A DNA stretch of 64,000 nt from Hordeum vulgare subsp. vulgare (Eukaryota; Streptophyta; Magnoliopsida; Poales; Poaceae). The notes below the pieces were generated by a model. That model did no database searches and was not told the DNA's origin. It was given only the letters and a program-made list of their open reading frames with translations. A program made the translations under genes and the position numbers. The stretch covers positions 7,212,147 to 7,276,146 of the forward strand of contig NC_058518.1 in NCBI RefSeq assembly GCF_904849725.1, given 5' to 3'. This document shows, piece by piece, positions 47,554 to 60,072 of the stretch. How positions within the stretch are numbered: position 1 is the stretch's first letter; each line of letters opens with the position of its first letter.

Positions 47554-50424
47554 CTAACAAAAGAATTGTCACCGCATGTTAATTTTTATGCCAAACAAAC
47601 TAACAACAAGAAGCTATGCATATTCTTCTTATTATTCCACTCAAATCATGGTGAAGTCAGATTTGATACAGGGGATTACTCCACTTTAAGATTATATACA
47701 ATTTAAAGTTCAGAACCGAGTGACCATACCAGCAGAGGAGAGTAGTCTACTTTGAACCATGCTTGCGCCTTTGTTCTCAAATCACGCGAGAAAACCAAAA
47801 CATACAAACTGTGCGTGCTATGCAGATGTGGAGGAGGGGGGAAGCTCACCATGTTTGCTAGGATGGGCAAGCAGCCATCCGTCTGCTAGTCCTTCCACAT
47901 GACCAATGTCCAGTCTATAATGAGCAAGCTAAAAAAAGTGTAATGTATGTGTCCAGTAAACATGCACACAACAAAATAGCAATCGGCCGGTCATCTAATC
48001 TATGTAAAACAATTCAGTGATCCCACTCCTATCTTGCATTGTTTCATTGACAAAACCCATTAAAATGAGAGTCATGAATGAGTGAAAAGAAATACATGTT
48101 CTGTTATGGAGCTAGCAGTTAGGAAATAGCATGTCTAGCTTTCCAAATCAAGAAGATTTAGACAATCGAGCAACAATAGATGATCAAGCAACAGTGAAAA
48201 TGACCAAATGAACTGTACATGATCATAGGAACGATTGATATCAGGAATGCACTGTTAGGGTACATAGGACAGAACATGCCAGAATTTGATAACAACCCTA
48301 GGAATCAAACAACCATGTCATCACTAGTAGACGAATCAGAGTTATAGTGTTTTAGAGGACATGCCATAAGGGGCTTCTTTATAACAAAGCCTGGTAAACC
48401 ATCACACATATCACACAGCCAAAACATTCCAACCACTGGCATGGAGATCAACCAAGGACCAACTGCAACCAGCACACACATTACCCAGCACGTCGACAAG
48501 GGAAACACTCCAGCGCATGCAACACAATACCCGGCAAAAGACAAAAACTCATAGGACTAAAATTGAGGGCTAAATCCACTAATTATTTTACCATAATCAC
48601 CACGAGAAGCACAAGTGCTTGCATTAGAGACCATCAGCGCAACCCAGAATCCTAGAAATTGCCATGTAATTAAATGTACCAAGGATGGATGGTCATCAGC
48701 ACAAGTGCTTGCATTGCAAGACGAGTGTTTGTGACTCCTTGAGCATCTCAATGAGTTCAAATCGATTTCCGAATGCAACATCATATGTGAACTATAATTA
48801 TGTGCAATAATTCTGCCAACATAAACAAAATGATACGAAAACAAGGCATGATCGTACTGAAGAAAACTAATAAAATGAGCCTACTACTAAGTTTTCCACT
48901 CATTCAAAATTCATTTGTACTTTCAAGTAATACTTTGACAAAAACTCAGGTATAACTTGGTATTTATAATATAGCAGGCCCCCAAAACAAAACGAAAATA
49001 ACAAATGGCAACTCATATGTGACAATTCTAGTAAAAAGCAGCAGCAAGTGTGATAAAAGGAAGTTCTTGTACTAGGTTGTAGTAGCAGTTGCTAGTACCT
49101 TTCTTCACGGACAGATGAAGAACAATAATGTTCTCTTCCTTTTCCTGACTGAGATCAGCACCACAATCTAGAATGTAACTGAAGAAGGGCGGGTTTAAGC
49201 CATCCACGGTGTGCCCCAACCTCCAGGGGAACCTTGACAATGTAACAATTTAATTCATGACACTGACAAAGACCAACATGTATATATATTAGGAAGTAGT
49301 AACAAACATGAGCAGGCTAATGGACATGGGAAGTGTGTAATCGTGTAAGGACAGGCTATGGTTTGATATATTCCAAATTATCACCATTTACATGAAAACC
49401 AAAAAGAACTGGACATATATTCACATGTTGAGCTATACTGTTTTTCCTGAATCCGAATAATGATAGGATGCCCAGTTTACATAGTGCCTACTCCAGCCAC
49501 CAAGTCTCTAATTTAGAAAGAATGGGCTATATTCTACACTAACCCAGCAACACAGACATGATGATTCACTCCAACTGTATTTGAATATAAAATATATGTT
49601 TGGACCCCGGCTAGTCCCAGGGCCTATGCTAGTCCCAGGTTCCATTGAAACTAGTATAGAGCTTGCAAGTTGCAATTGTTGCATCAACATTGTGTACAAT
49701 GATGTTTTGCCGGGGGGATGAGAATAGGAACGCGATGATGTGACACCTTTTGCACGCATCCTGGATAGGAGCAGTTAGTAGATACGTGCTTTGCCGACTA
49801 CTAGAACCGTGGTCCATGGCCATCAATACCACAAATGGAAGGACAGGCTAGTTGGTTCTGTAAATTGAAAAAAAAACATTATTTCCATGTCAAAGTATTA
49901 TGATAACAATCCGAAAATAGGAAATGGCCGATACTGAAATTTAAAGTATTGAACGTCACAAGCATGGGTACAGCTAGTGTCACACGTCCAACAATCTAAA
50001 GTGAGACTACTGCTGCTATCACTGGCAGTGGAGCAGGAAAGGCGCTAGTTTTGACAACTTGTATGTGTACTACTGCAAATGAACCAGATCAACCATGCGG
50101 CTAACTGAAAAATGGAAACAAAGTCCTCCACATGCCTTGGAATTATTTCTCACATGTTGACCCGACAAACAATTAACTAGTTGATTACTCGGATGTATGC
50201 AGACCGTTATTTATTTCTTCAAGTAATTTTTCGTTTCAGGTGATCCAAGTCTAGCCAGAATTGCACGAGGAATCGTACTTGCAAAATTAACTTGATGCTC
50301 GCGAGACTGGAGAGTGCTGCTACATGCACAAATTCAGTCTTCCAGGTTGACCTCTCAAATATTTTAGGTCTTGATAGATGACCATGTCATGGGCTCATGG
50401 CAACCTATGGTCACCATAGTACTA
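47554..50424. other. Left arm of unit C, no recognisable gene
   Basis: Same content as 1247-4117. Nothing new was seen. Confidence 0.6.
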
Positions 50425-50427
50425 TTA

Positions 50428-51774
50428 GAGTATCTCTAGCAGACCCCCTAAAAGGGCCGAACCCGCAAAATAACCGCCAAAATACAGGTCAAGGCGGAAA
50501 ATGCTGCTAGACCAGACCCCACTACCGCGTCCGGCCCGTAATTTTTTTTTGCGGGGCGCGACAAAATGCCCACCCTAACCCGCGAAAATGCAGGTTCTTC
50601 CGCCCACCCCGTCGGTGCCCTGTATATATCTAAGCGGTTAGTTGGTGGGACATTTCACCCGCGCTTTTCCCCCACCTACCGCCGCCGGGTGCCGCCTTCG
50701 ATTCCGGCCGTACCAGCCGTCCGGATCATGACGGTGGGCCGCCGCAGTCCCAAGATCGGCCTCCACCACGCCCTCGTGCCTCGGCTTACCGGAAAGCTAC
50801 AAATCGGTGGTTGTTTTGTCGCGACCACCAGATTGGCTTTTCCAGCCACCGTTGGCTGCACCAAAGCCATGGATTGGTCGGGAGCACCCCGCACAGCCTC
50901 GGCAAAGCGCGAGCGCCGCATGCAGGTACTGGTTCCATCCTCTAGTTGCTGGCGTCGGTTTGCCGGCAAGGACTCTTCCGGCCATCGCTTGGGCTCGGCT
51001 TGCCGATGCCACTCATAGAGTGCGATGACTGCCTAGAAACAGTGTTGCGGCTCACATCCAACACACGGCAGCACCTCGGATGGGTATTCTTCAAATGCAG
51101 AAACGACGGGGTATGCCCTTCTTCCTCTTCTGCTTTGTCAACTTATTTGGTTAAATTATGGTAGCTTATTGAGGTGTTCATCTGTGTAGGAAGGTAGATG
51201 CTAATTTTGGTATTGGAAAGAAGAATACATCGATCTATTGATAGAAAGAAACTTAATAGATGTTCGTGCACTCCTTAGTATAATTGAACCTAACGATGCA
51301 GCTGCATGTGCAATTAGAATAGATATTAGAGGTGAATCAACGTCTAATTGTTTAGAATCAAAGCCGAAGAATGAAGAATGCAAGATGAAGAACCCCTGGA
51401 TCAACAATGAATGCATGGAGAAGATGTTGATCCAACTAGTGGGAGCAGTTATGGAAGTTGGATATCTTCTAAAATGTCTAATCGTGGTTCTTGTTTTTTT
51501 TGGTCTTGCTGTTTTAGCAATAATTTGGTGAATTATGATGTATCCAATGCCTTTGAAGAAAATAAAGAAGCAACTAAATGTGTTTTCATGCCTGAAAATG
51601 CAATGGAAATAATAGATTTCGCAGGCCAGCGTGGGCGGCGGCCCAGCAGACCCCGTAAAATGGACCCTCATAAAAGGATATTTTGCCGCACACGCCGGTC
51701 CACAAAAGGGTTTTTCCGCGAACTGCAAACGACTTTTGCGGATCGGCTTTATACGAGGTCTGCTATAGATGCTC
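50428..51774 (+). mobile_element. PIF/Harbinger element carrying a GRF gene (unit C)
   Basis: Same termini and TTA duplications (50425-50427 and 51775-51777). One private change at 51483 lies in the pseudogene. Confidence 0.85.
50946..51531 (+). pseudogene. GRF zinc-finger membrane protein gene, broken (unit C)
   Basis: Same structure and same TAA (51202-51204) as in units A and B, with Arg in TVLRL as in B. The private change at 51483 is silent in the zinc-finger frame (ATT to ATC in the hydrophobic segment). Confidence 0.6.
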
Positions 51775-51777
51775 TTA

Positions 51778-54700
51778 CATATAAGCAGGAGTCAAATACA
51801 CGAATTCAGACTGAAGAAGCCATACGTACATGTTCCATATATTATCATCTATCATATAAATGAAGCAGGTATTTGTTCTACCCGAGCGCAACCAGAGGGG
51901 AGCAGGGGAAGGAGAGGAGCTAACCATGACTGTTATGGAGCCGATGCCGAACAGGCAGCGGGTCCAACGAAAGAGCCTACCACCACACACCTCGATGAAC
52001 CCCTTGTCATCTCGTGTACCGTTGGAATCCTGCTGCTGCTGCACAAGAAGGACATAACGAATGTTGATCTCAAATGGAGAAGGAAAAGAAGAAATCATGT
52101 CCTAGTAATGGATCCAGTAACAAAGACCTGTCCTAGACGCTGGAGCGGGGCTCCATGGAGTTCAGCTTGGGGGTGCCCTCCCTGGGTGAGCTTGTCGAGC
52201 CCCACCAACACGTACCAATGTTTAGCACCTGCACATGCAGTGCAAAAAAGAGGTCAATCAACATACCAAAGTGATGAGAGGTTTATGACCATTGTCAACC
52301 TGAACCCATGGTCAATACTGTTCGATCTAGTACTGGTTTCCGTGTGGATGTGTGCCTAGCCAGTATTCAAATTTATTGATTGAGCTCAATCCTTCTGCTC
52401 ATGAACTTGCTCGTAGGGCTGCACGGTGGGTTTTTCCTGAAAAGGATGGACCTTTCATGTAGTTAATTCTGCTGGTATGACTTTAATCTTGTTCCTCCAA
52501 AATGGGGTAGAACATGGTGGTTTGATGACATATTTATCTGTTGTGGTTACTCTCAGTATCCGGCAATTACTTTCACCAACTCAAGAAATTATACGAGGCC
52601 ATGAAGTTCAAAATTTTGGATAGACATGTGTCACTTTTTAAAAAGAATGTTGATACAGAAGTGCATCTCTCTCGAAGAAAAAGATACAGCTTTTTTGAAA
52701 ACACATATACTATAGATAGGCAAGAACCTGTTTTTTTTTTCTTTTCTTTTAGAACAAATATAATAGACTTGGCAAATGGCTGGACCTGTTTTACACGTTA
52801 TTCAACAGAAGAGCATATAATGAACATTTTATTCCACAGTAATGTCAATGTGCGCACTCAAAAGCAATATGCTTCATTTCAATGGAGGAAAAAATATCCA
52901 TTTGACACAGGGATACGGTCAATTTCAACAACAAAATAGGCAACATCACAGAAAAATAGAACTCCGGTGAGATTGTAGAGGTGTTGGCAAGAGCCTCTCT
53001 CTCTCCCAATGGATGCACACACGCGCGCAAGCTGTTGGAGCAAATTGACACAAGCAAAAACAGAGGAGGAGGAGAGCAGCACACACACAGATTTGTTTTG
53101 CAGGCAACGGATGCCTTTTTTCTTTCTTCTTGCTTGACCAACAACACACACCGGTTCTGCTTTTGATGTCCAGTTACAAAAATCATTTTCTTGTACCGAA
53201 TTTGAGAGGGGAAGATGGGTTAGAGCAGCTTACTACCTTGACGAGCGAGGAGAACCAGAGGAGGGATGTCCATGGCGTACAGAGCAGCAGCACAACAAGC
53301 AGGTGCATGTCCCCTAGAGCAGCAGTACAGCAGGCGGATGAAACAACCTTCCTCTCCCATGGCGAAGGTGCTCGATCAGGGAGAGAGAAAAGGTGAGGTG
53401 AGGAAGAGCCTACAGAAATATTACGAGACCGAAAGTTGAAGATTTTGGAGAGACATGCGCGGCCTTCTTAAAAAGAATACTGATAGAGGCAAACTAGATG
53501 TACACAAAATAGAATAGAGCAGCTCATAATGTCTAGCACTATACACAAAATAGGCAACTTCAGAGAAAAATAGTAGTCGTACTCTAGTGAGATTGTAGGG
53601 AGGCGCCAAACCAGATGAGATCATGCGAATAACAAATCATTTTTTTGTAAAGATCTTTCAGGTAGGCAAGAACCTGTTTTTTTTTCGTTTTGAACAACTA
53701 TAATAGAGCTGGCAAATGGTTGGCTCCTTCTTACAAGTCATTCAAAAGAATAGAACAGCTCCGTGATGTCTAGCACTCGAAAGCAATATGCTTCATTTCA
53801 AAGAAGGAAAAACAAAAAGACTCATTTGACAGAATAATAGGGCCAGTTCAACAACAAAATAGGCAACGTCGCAGAAAAATACTACTCTAATGAGCTGGAT
53901 CATTTTCTTGTACCAAATCTGAGGAAATCTGAGAGGATGAGATGGGTCGGAGCAGCTTATTACTTCCTTTCTGGTTTAGGGTCTTGAGCAGCAGCACATG
54001 CCTCCTCTCCCATGGTGCCTTCCACGCTCGCCATGGCCGGTGATAGGGTTCAGGTTCCTCTTGCCTGCTAGGTCGCCATGGCCGCGGGCTAGGGAGGGAG
54101 GGACTGCTGCTGGTGTGGCCATGGCATCGAGCTAGGGTTTCGTCCTGAGCTGCTGGATTCGATCTGGGGTGTAGGGAGAGAAGGGTGGCGTAGAAGGCGG
54201 AGGCCGGAAGGTCGCCGACGAGTCTGGGAGTGGGGAGCTCGCCGGTTGTCGGAGAGGGAGGTGGTCATTGGCGGCTGGATGGGGATGGGGATGGGATGGG
54301 GATGGGGATGAGATGGGGTTGGGGTTGGGGTTGGGGGCGGGGTTGGTTGGGAATCGGGAAGGAGGGCCTATCGTCTCTACTGGTTGGTGTTTGGTTATCT
54401 TAAAAATCATTTTTAATTGGCACCGATGGGCCTGCCCGCTGCAATAGTTCAAAACCATGAAAAATTTCATGTGGTCTTGGCGGGCCTGTACGCGCCGGTT
54501 CGAAACGAATTTTCCTTCTGGCGCGGACCAACAAGAGCGCGCGAGCCATAGAAGGTTTTCGTCATCGACGAATGCTTCTGATTGGTCAGCGTTGAGCTCT
54601 CATGGATCGATCCCCTCCTTCCATTTGGTCCATTCATTTTTTCGAATCCAACGACATACACTTCACGTCACGTGGATCATGCTCATTGCTCTCTGTATAT

Positions 54701-54789
54701 CCCGTTTAACGATTCTAGCCTAAACTTCCTTCACCTATTATATATAAATCTAAATGTAAAACCTAATAAACATGTTCAATACAAATATA
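51778..54789. other. Gene-poor segment with decayed repeats and G-rich tract (unit C)
   Basis: Equivalent to 5471-8482; diverged repeat cluster at 52603-53967, G-rich tract at 54278-54347. Private changes at 52022 and 52853 fall in unannotated sequence. Confidence 0.55.
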
Positions 54790-54885
54790 CTCCCTTCGTC
54801 TGGAATTACTTGTCGTAAAAGTAATAAAAATAAATGTATCTACAACTAAAATAAACCTAGATACATCCATTCCAAACGAAGGGAC
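54790..54885. mobile_element. Stowaway-type MITE (unit C)
   Basis: Identical by eye to the unit A copy with the same TA duplications. The 40-bp direct repeat follows at 54905-54944 and 55005-55044. Confidence 0.85.
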
Positions 54886-55309
54886 TACGAAACTAAGAAG
54901 ACGTTCAACTTTGTTGGTATAAGTTTTTTCTTCATGTCTACCTCGTCCCGTGTTCCTCCCTCGTCTGATGGTGGACACCCGACTAGTCCCTATAAATTTG
55001 ACCATCAACTTTGTTGGTATAAGTTTTTTCTTCATGTCTACCTCTCCTTTTGTTGCTATTATTTTGTCCCTATAAAAGGCACAGTGTCCACAACAGCAGC
55101 GATCAATTCATTGCATGCAATGGTATTAATTAGAAAAATTAACATTTTTTTTTCTTTTTTTTCTCTTCGTCTTGGCCGCGATGCACAACCTAAGATGACC
55201 TATACACCAAGAAGGAGGAAGTACCTCTCCTTGATACTACCCATAGTGGGAGTAACATAGGTAGTACTCCCTCAATCTGGGTTTTATAGAGCATGTGCTT
55301 AGTTCAACT

Positions 55310-55604
55310 TTGTTGATTCCATGCTTCATGGCGGTAAACGGGCTCAATGCAGTAAGGATCCCGGTGGGATGGTGGATTGCCACTGGAGATAACCCTCCGA
55401 CTCCATACGTTGGAGGCTCTCTCCAAGCCTTGGACAACGCCTTTCGATGGGCAGAGTACGTAGTCTAATTCACGAAATTGATTTTTTTCGAAACTTATCA
55501 ATACAAAATTAAAGGAATTATGAATTAATCAACACATTTGTGGATGTATTTGTAGGGCACGCAAGCTAGGAGTGATCATAGGCTTGCAAGAAGCTCTTCG
55601 GTTG
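55310..55604 (+). pseudogene. GH5 exo-beta-1,3-glucanase-like fragment (unit C)
   Basis: Same two-exon fragment as in unit A, with intron 55456-55555 and the intact gtacgtag donor. Confidence 0.6.
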
Positions 55605-55628
55605 GGATTATTTCTCAATCAACTTTCA

Positions 55629-56164
55629 CTTTTGGCTATGTTGATGCAATTTCAAACAATGCTTTAGGTTGAATGGCCTACCACAGGAAGCTTCCGTGTC
55701 CTTGTACCTTTCTTACAGAATTTCTACCACAGGGAGTTTTTCCACATGGTTTCTCACGAAAGGTTTTTAATGAGGCAATATCAATGCAAGCATGGACGAT
55801 ATATGTCATTTTCTCTTTATTTTCCCACTGGGTTTTAGAAGGAGTTTTTCATGGCATATTGTATGTTTTCTTCTCAATTTTTTCCACAGGGTTTTGGAGG
55901 AGAACATTTCAAAGATGATGGGTCTCAAGGACAAGCGAGGATTAGGGGGTGTTAGGATTTATTTTAAACTAATTATAATAATTAGGGAATAATCCTCCCT
56001 TGTACAGAACCGCTTCGTGCGGGTTGCTAGCCAACCGACGCGACGGTGTTTTCACGACCCCCACGAGCGGACGCATCCGTTCGTGGCGACGGTTAATTCC
56101 CTGTGTATTTAATCCTCATGGATCATCAATGAAAGAGACAGTTCGATCAAATCATACTTTCACA
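55629..56164. mobile_element. Harbinger Myb-gene fragment plus Copia 3' end and LTR remnant (unit C)
   Basis: Harbinger piece 55629-55716, Copia 3' region 55717-55949, LTR-like part 55950-56164. A private t to g change (gacggtgttttc) at 56048 lies in the LTR-like part, about 416 bp upstream of the ATG. Confidence 0.55.
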
Positions 56165-56463
56165 GATGCATGTGCTCTCTCATCGCGACTCTCTCCCTTC
56201 CTAATCAAAGAATAGATAAAACGAATAGACCATCTGATTTAAAACAAGAGTCCATGTGAATATGCACTTCCATATACACACGCGTGCTTATCCTACTAAT
56301 CCATGGCTCTAACGCAGTTTGTTAGCTGCACGCATGAGTGCGTGCGTGGCTCTTTGCTTATCCTACTAATCCACGCCAATATATCTTTCTTTCCCCAATA
56401 AATACACACGGCCGGCGGTGCGTGCGTGCATCCTTTCTTCTCCCTAGCTAGCAGCTTCTCGCC
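56165..56463 (+). promoter_or_regulatory. Proximal upstream region of beta-galactosidase (unit C)
   Basis: 19-bp repeats at 56285-56303 and 56355-56373, TATA-like aataaata at 56397-56404. No difference from units A and B was noticed. Confidence 0.4.
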
Positions 56464-59400
56464 ATGGAGCGCGTGTCGTGGCAACCACTTGCGCTCCTCC
56501 TCCTCGCGGCGGCCGCGGCCGTCGCCAGCGGCACTGAGGTCGGGTACGACGGCCGGTCGATGGTCATCGATGGCGAGCGCCGCCTCCTCATCTCCGGCTC
56601 CATCCACTACCCCAGGAGCACGCCAGAGGTATGCATTGCACACGGAGCAGCAGATGAATACACCATCGTCTCGTCTTAGTTTCCATGAATGAATTGTAAG
56701 TCTCGATCGTTGCTTGCCTGCAGATGTGGCCGGATCTGATCAGGAAGGCCAAGGAGGGCGGGCTGGACGCCATCGAGACGTACGTCTTCTGGAACGGCCA
56801 CGAGCCTCGCCGCCGGCAGTACAACTTCGAGGGCAGCTACGACATCGTGCGCTTCTTCAAGGAGGTCCAGGACGCCGGCATGTACGCCATCCTCCGCATC
56901 GGCCCCTACATCTGCGGCGAGTGGAACTACGGCGGCCTGCCGGCATGGCTGCGCGACATCTCCGGCATGCAGTTCCGCATGCACAACAACCCCTTCGAGG
57001 TACCCACACTGCTAGCAGATCCTTCCCAACAATATAATGGTTTTCCTTGGAGGTCAAAATACGACCAAGTTATTGATGCTTGCAGCAAGAGATGGAGACC
57101 TTCACGACCCTCATCGTCGACAAGCTCAAGGAGGCCAAGATGTTCGCCGGACAGGGAGGCCCCATCATCCTCTCTCAGGTACGTAGTAACTAACTAATAT
57201 TAATTATGTGAAACTTATCTAGCTTGCATTCCTAGCTACTTGTCGTCGACAAAAGAGTGGATCAGTGAATATAACATATATATATGTGAACAATTTACAT
57301 ATATAGATCCAGAACGAGTACGGGAACGTCATGGACAAGCTCAACAACGACGAGTCGGCGTCTGAGTACATCCACTGGTGCGCCGCCATGGCCAACAAGC
57401 AGAACGTAGGCGTGCCGTGGATCATGTGCCAGCAGGACCAAGACGTCCCACCCAACGTGGTCAGCGCATGCACATTTTCATCTTTCCTATTTTTGTCTCT
57501 ACCAATTATTATTCTTCTTTCTTCCCAAGTGTAAAACAAAAAAAACTCAATGCTAAGTCTTCTTAATTACTAGATCAACACCTGCAACGGCTTCTACTGC
57601 CACGACTGGTTCCCCAAGAGGACCGACATCCCCAAGATCTGGACTGAGAACTGGACTGGCTGGTACCCTACATATATATATACCTGGATCAACCTTTATA
57701 TATTAATTTTCCTTCTTTTTTTCTTATGGAACCTACATGCATATGCGCGAAATTGGTTAGCACGTTCTACTATATGTTGAATGAAGTTCAGATTGCTCTT
57801 ACATTTTATCCACGATATATAATTAGGTTCAAAGCCTGGGACAAGCCTGATTTCCACCGGTCCGCCGAAGACATCGCCTTCTCTGTTGCCATGTTCTTCC
57901 AGACGCGAGGATCGCTCCAGAACTACTACATGGTGATTGATTTATAACTAATCTATACTTTTCTCTTCTACATTAATTTCCATCCTCTAGCAGGCTGGCA
58001 TGAACTGAATTTTACATCATTTGACATGTTGATCGTCAATTTATATGTGATCAGTACCATGGTGGCACCAACTTTGGCCGCACGTCGGGTGGCCCATACA
58101 TCACAACCAGCTATGACTACGATGCCCCTCTCGATGAGTACGGTACGTGAACCATCTCTTGTTGTTCCTTCAATTCATATATTCGTCCCAAGCTTATTTG
58201 CATCTTGTAAATTAATAATTAGTGTCAATATGCAAATCATATTCATTATCCTTTTATGTTTTTGTTTTCAGGTAACATCAGGCAGCCAAAATACGGGCAC
58301 CTCAAGGACCTCCACAATGTCCTCAAGTCCATGGAGAAGATCCTACTCCATGGGGACTACAAGGACACCACCATGGGCAACACCAACGTCATGGTAACTA
58401 ACATGCATTCACATACAATACAAAAATCCTAGCACTGTTTTTAATGGTGTTCACAACAAAATTGATCCATTTGGTTCATCAATATCTACACTAGGTTACC
58501 AAGTACACGCTGGACAACTCCTCTGCCTGCTTCATCAGCAACAAGTTCGACGACAAGGAGGTCAATGTGACCCTCGACGACGGCGCAACCCATGTCGTGC
58601 CCGCATGGTCCGTGAGCATCCTGCCGGACTGCAAGACCGTCGCGTACAACAGCGCCAAGATCAAGACACAGACGTCGGTGATGGTGAAGAGGCCGGGGGT
58701 GGAAACCGTGACGGATGGCCTTGCTTGGTCGTGGATGCCCGAGAACCTCCATCCTTTCATGACGGACGAGAAGGGTAACTTCAGGAAGAACGAGCTGCTC
58801 GAGCAGATCGCGACGTCGGGCGACCAGAGCGACTACCTATGGTACAGGACAAGGTAATCAAACATCTTGATGCTTAATACAGAACTACACTGTTGCATAA
58901 GATTGAAATATAAATTAATCTCTGGTGATGATCAAAATGTGCAGCTTGGAGCACAAGGGGGAATCGAACTACAAGTTGCACGTGAACACGACTGGCCATG
59001 AGCTCTACGCTTTCGTCAATGGCAAGCTTGTTGGTGAGCGTCCCAATATACTCTGAGTGGTTTGCACACTGATGGATTAATGAACTTGATCAAGCTAATG
59101 TTAATTGATTTGATTAATTGGCATGCAGGGAGGCACTACGCTCCTAATGGCGGATTCGTCTTCCAAATGGAGACACCGGTGAAGCTCCACTCTGGCAAGA
59201 ACTACATCTCCCTCCTCAGCGCCACCATCGGGCTCAAGAACTATGGTGCTCTGTTCGAGATGATGCCCGCCGGCATCGTGGGAGGGCCGGTGAAGCTCGT
59301 CGACACCGTCACCAACACCACCGCCTACGACCTCTCCAACAGCTCCTGGTCCTACAAGGCCGGCCTCGCCGGCGAGTACAGGGAGACCCACCTCGACAAG

Positions 59401-60072
59401 GCCAAGGACCGCAGCCAATGGAGAGGCGGCACCATCCCGGTGCACCGCCCCTTCACCTGGTACAAGGCGACCTTTGAGGCCCCCACCGGTGAGGAGCCCG
59501 TGGTGGCGGACCTGCTGGGGCTCGGCAAGGGCGTGGTGTGGGTCAACGGCAACAACCTGGGCCGCTACTGGCCGTCATACGTCGCCGCGGACATGGACGG
59601 CTGCCGGCGGTGCGACTACCGCGGCACATTCATGGCGGATGGCGACGGGCAGAAGTGCCTCACTGGCTGCAACGAGCCGTCCCAGAGGTTCTACCATGTG
59701 CCACGGTCGTTCCTCAAGGCCGGCGAGCCCAACACGATGGTGCTGTTCGAGGAGGCCGGCGGCGACCCGACGAGGGTGAGCTTCCACACCGTCGCTGTCG
59801 GGGCGGCGTGCGTGGAGGCCGCCGAGGTCGGCGACGAGGTGGCGCTGGCGTGCAGCCATGGCAGGACCATCTCCAGCGTGGACGTGGCCAGCCTCGGCGT
59901 CACGCGCGGCAAGTGCGGCGCGTACCAGGGCGGCTGCGAGTCCAAGGCGGCGCTGGCGGCGTTCACGGCAGCGTGCGTCGGCAAGGAGTCGTGCACGGTG
60001 CGGCACACGGAGGACTTCCGCGCCGGGTCCGGGTGTGACTCCGGCGTGCTCACCGTGCAGGCAACCTGCTGA
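56464..60072 (+). CDS. GH35 beta-galactosidase with SUEL-type lectin domain, copy C (E180Q variant)
   Basis: Same splice pattern and 827 residues. Exons: 56464-56628, 56724-56999, 57086-57178, 57307-57459, 57574-57662, 57827-57932, 58055-58142, 58272-58393, 58495-58853, 58945-59033, 59129-60072. It has two private protein changes. At 57310 GAG becomes CAG, turning the motif IENEYG into IQNEYG (E180Q). The catalytic acid/base E182 and nucleophile E254 remain, but the changed Glu is conserved in the family next to the active site, so activity or pH optimum may differ. At 59812-59814 GCG becomes GTG (A742V) at the start of the lectin domain. No stop, shift or splice lesion was seen. Confidence 0.9.

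Noticed and set aside
57307..57324. Copy C as a catalytically dead enzyme
   Set aside because: The acid/base Glu (NEYG) and the nucleophile (TENW) are both retained; only the neighbouring Glu is changed.
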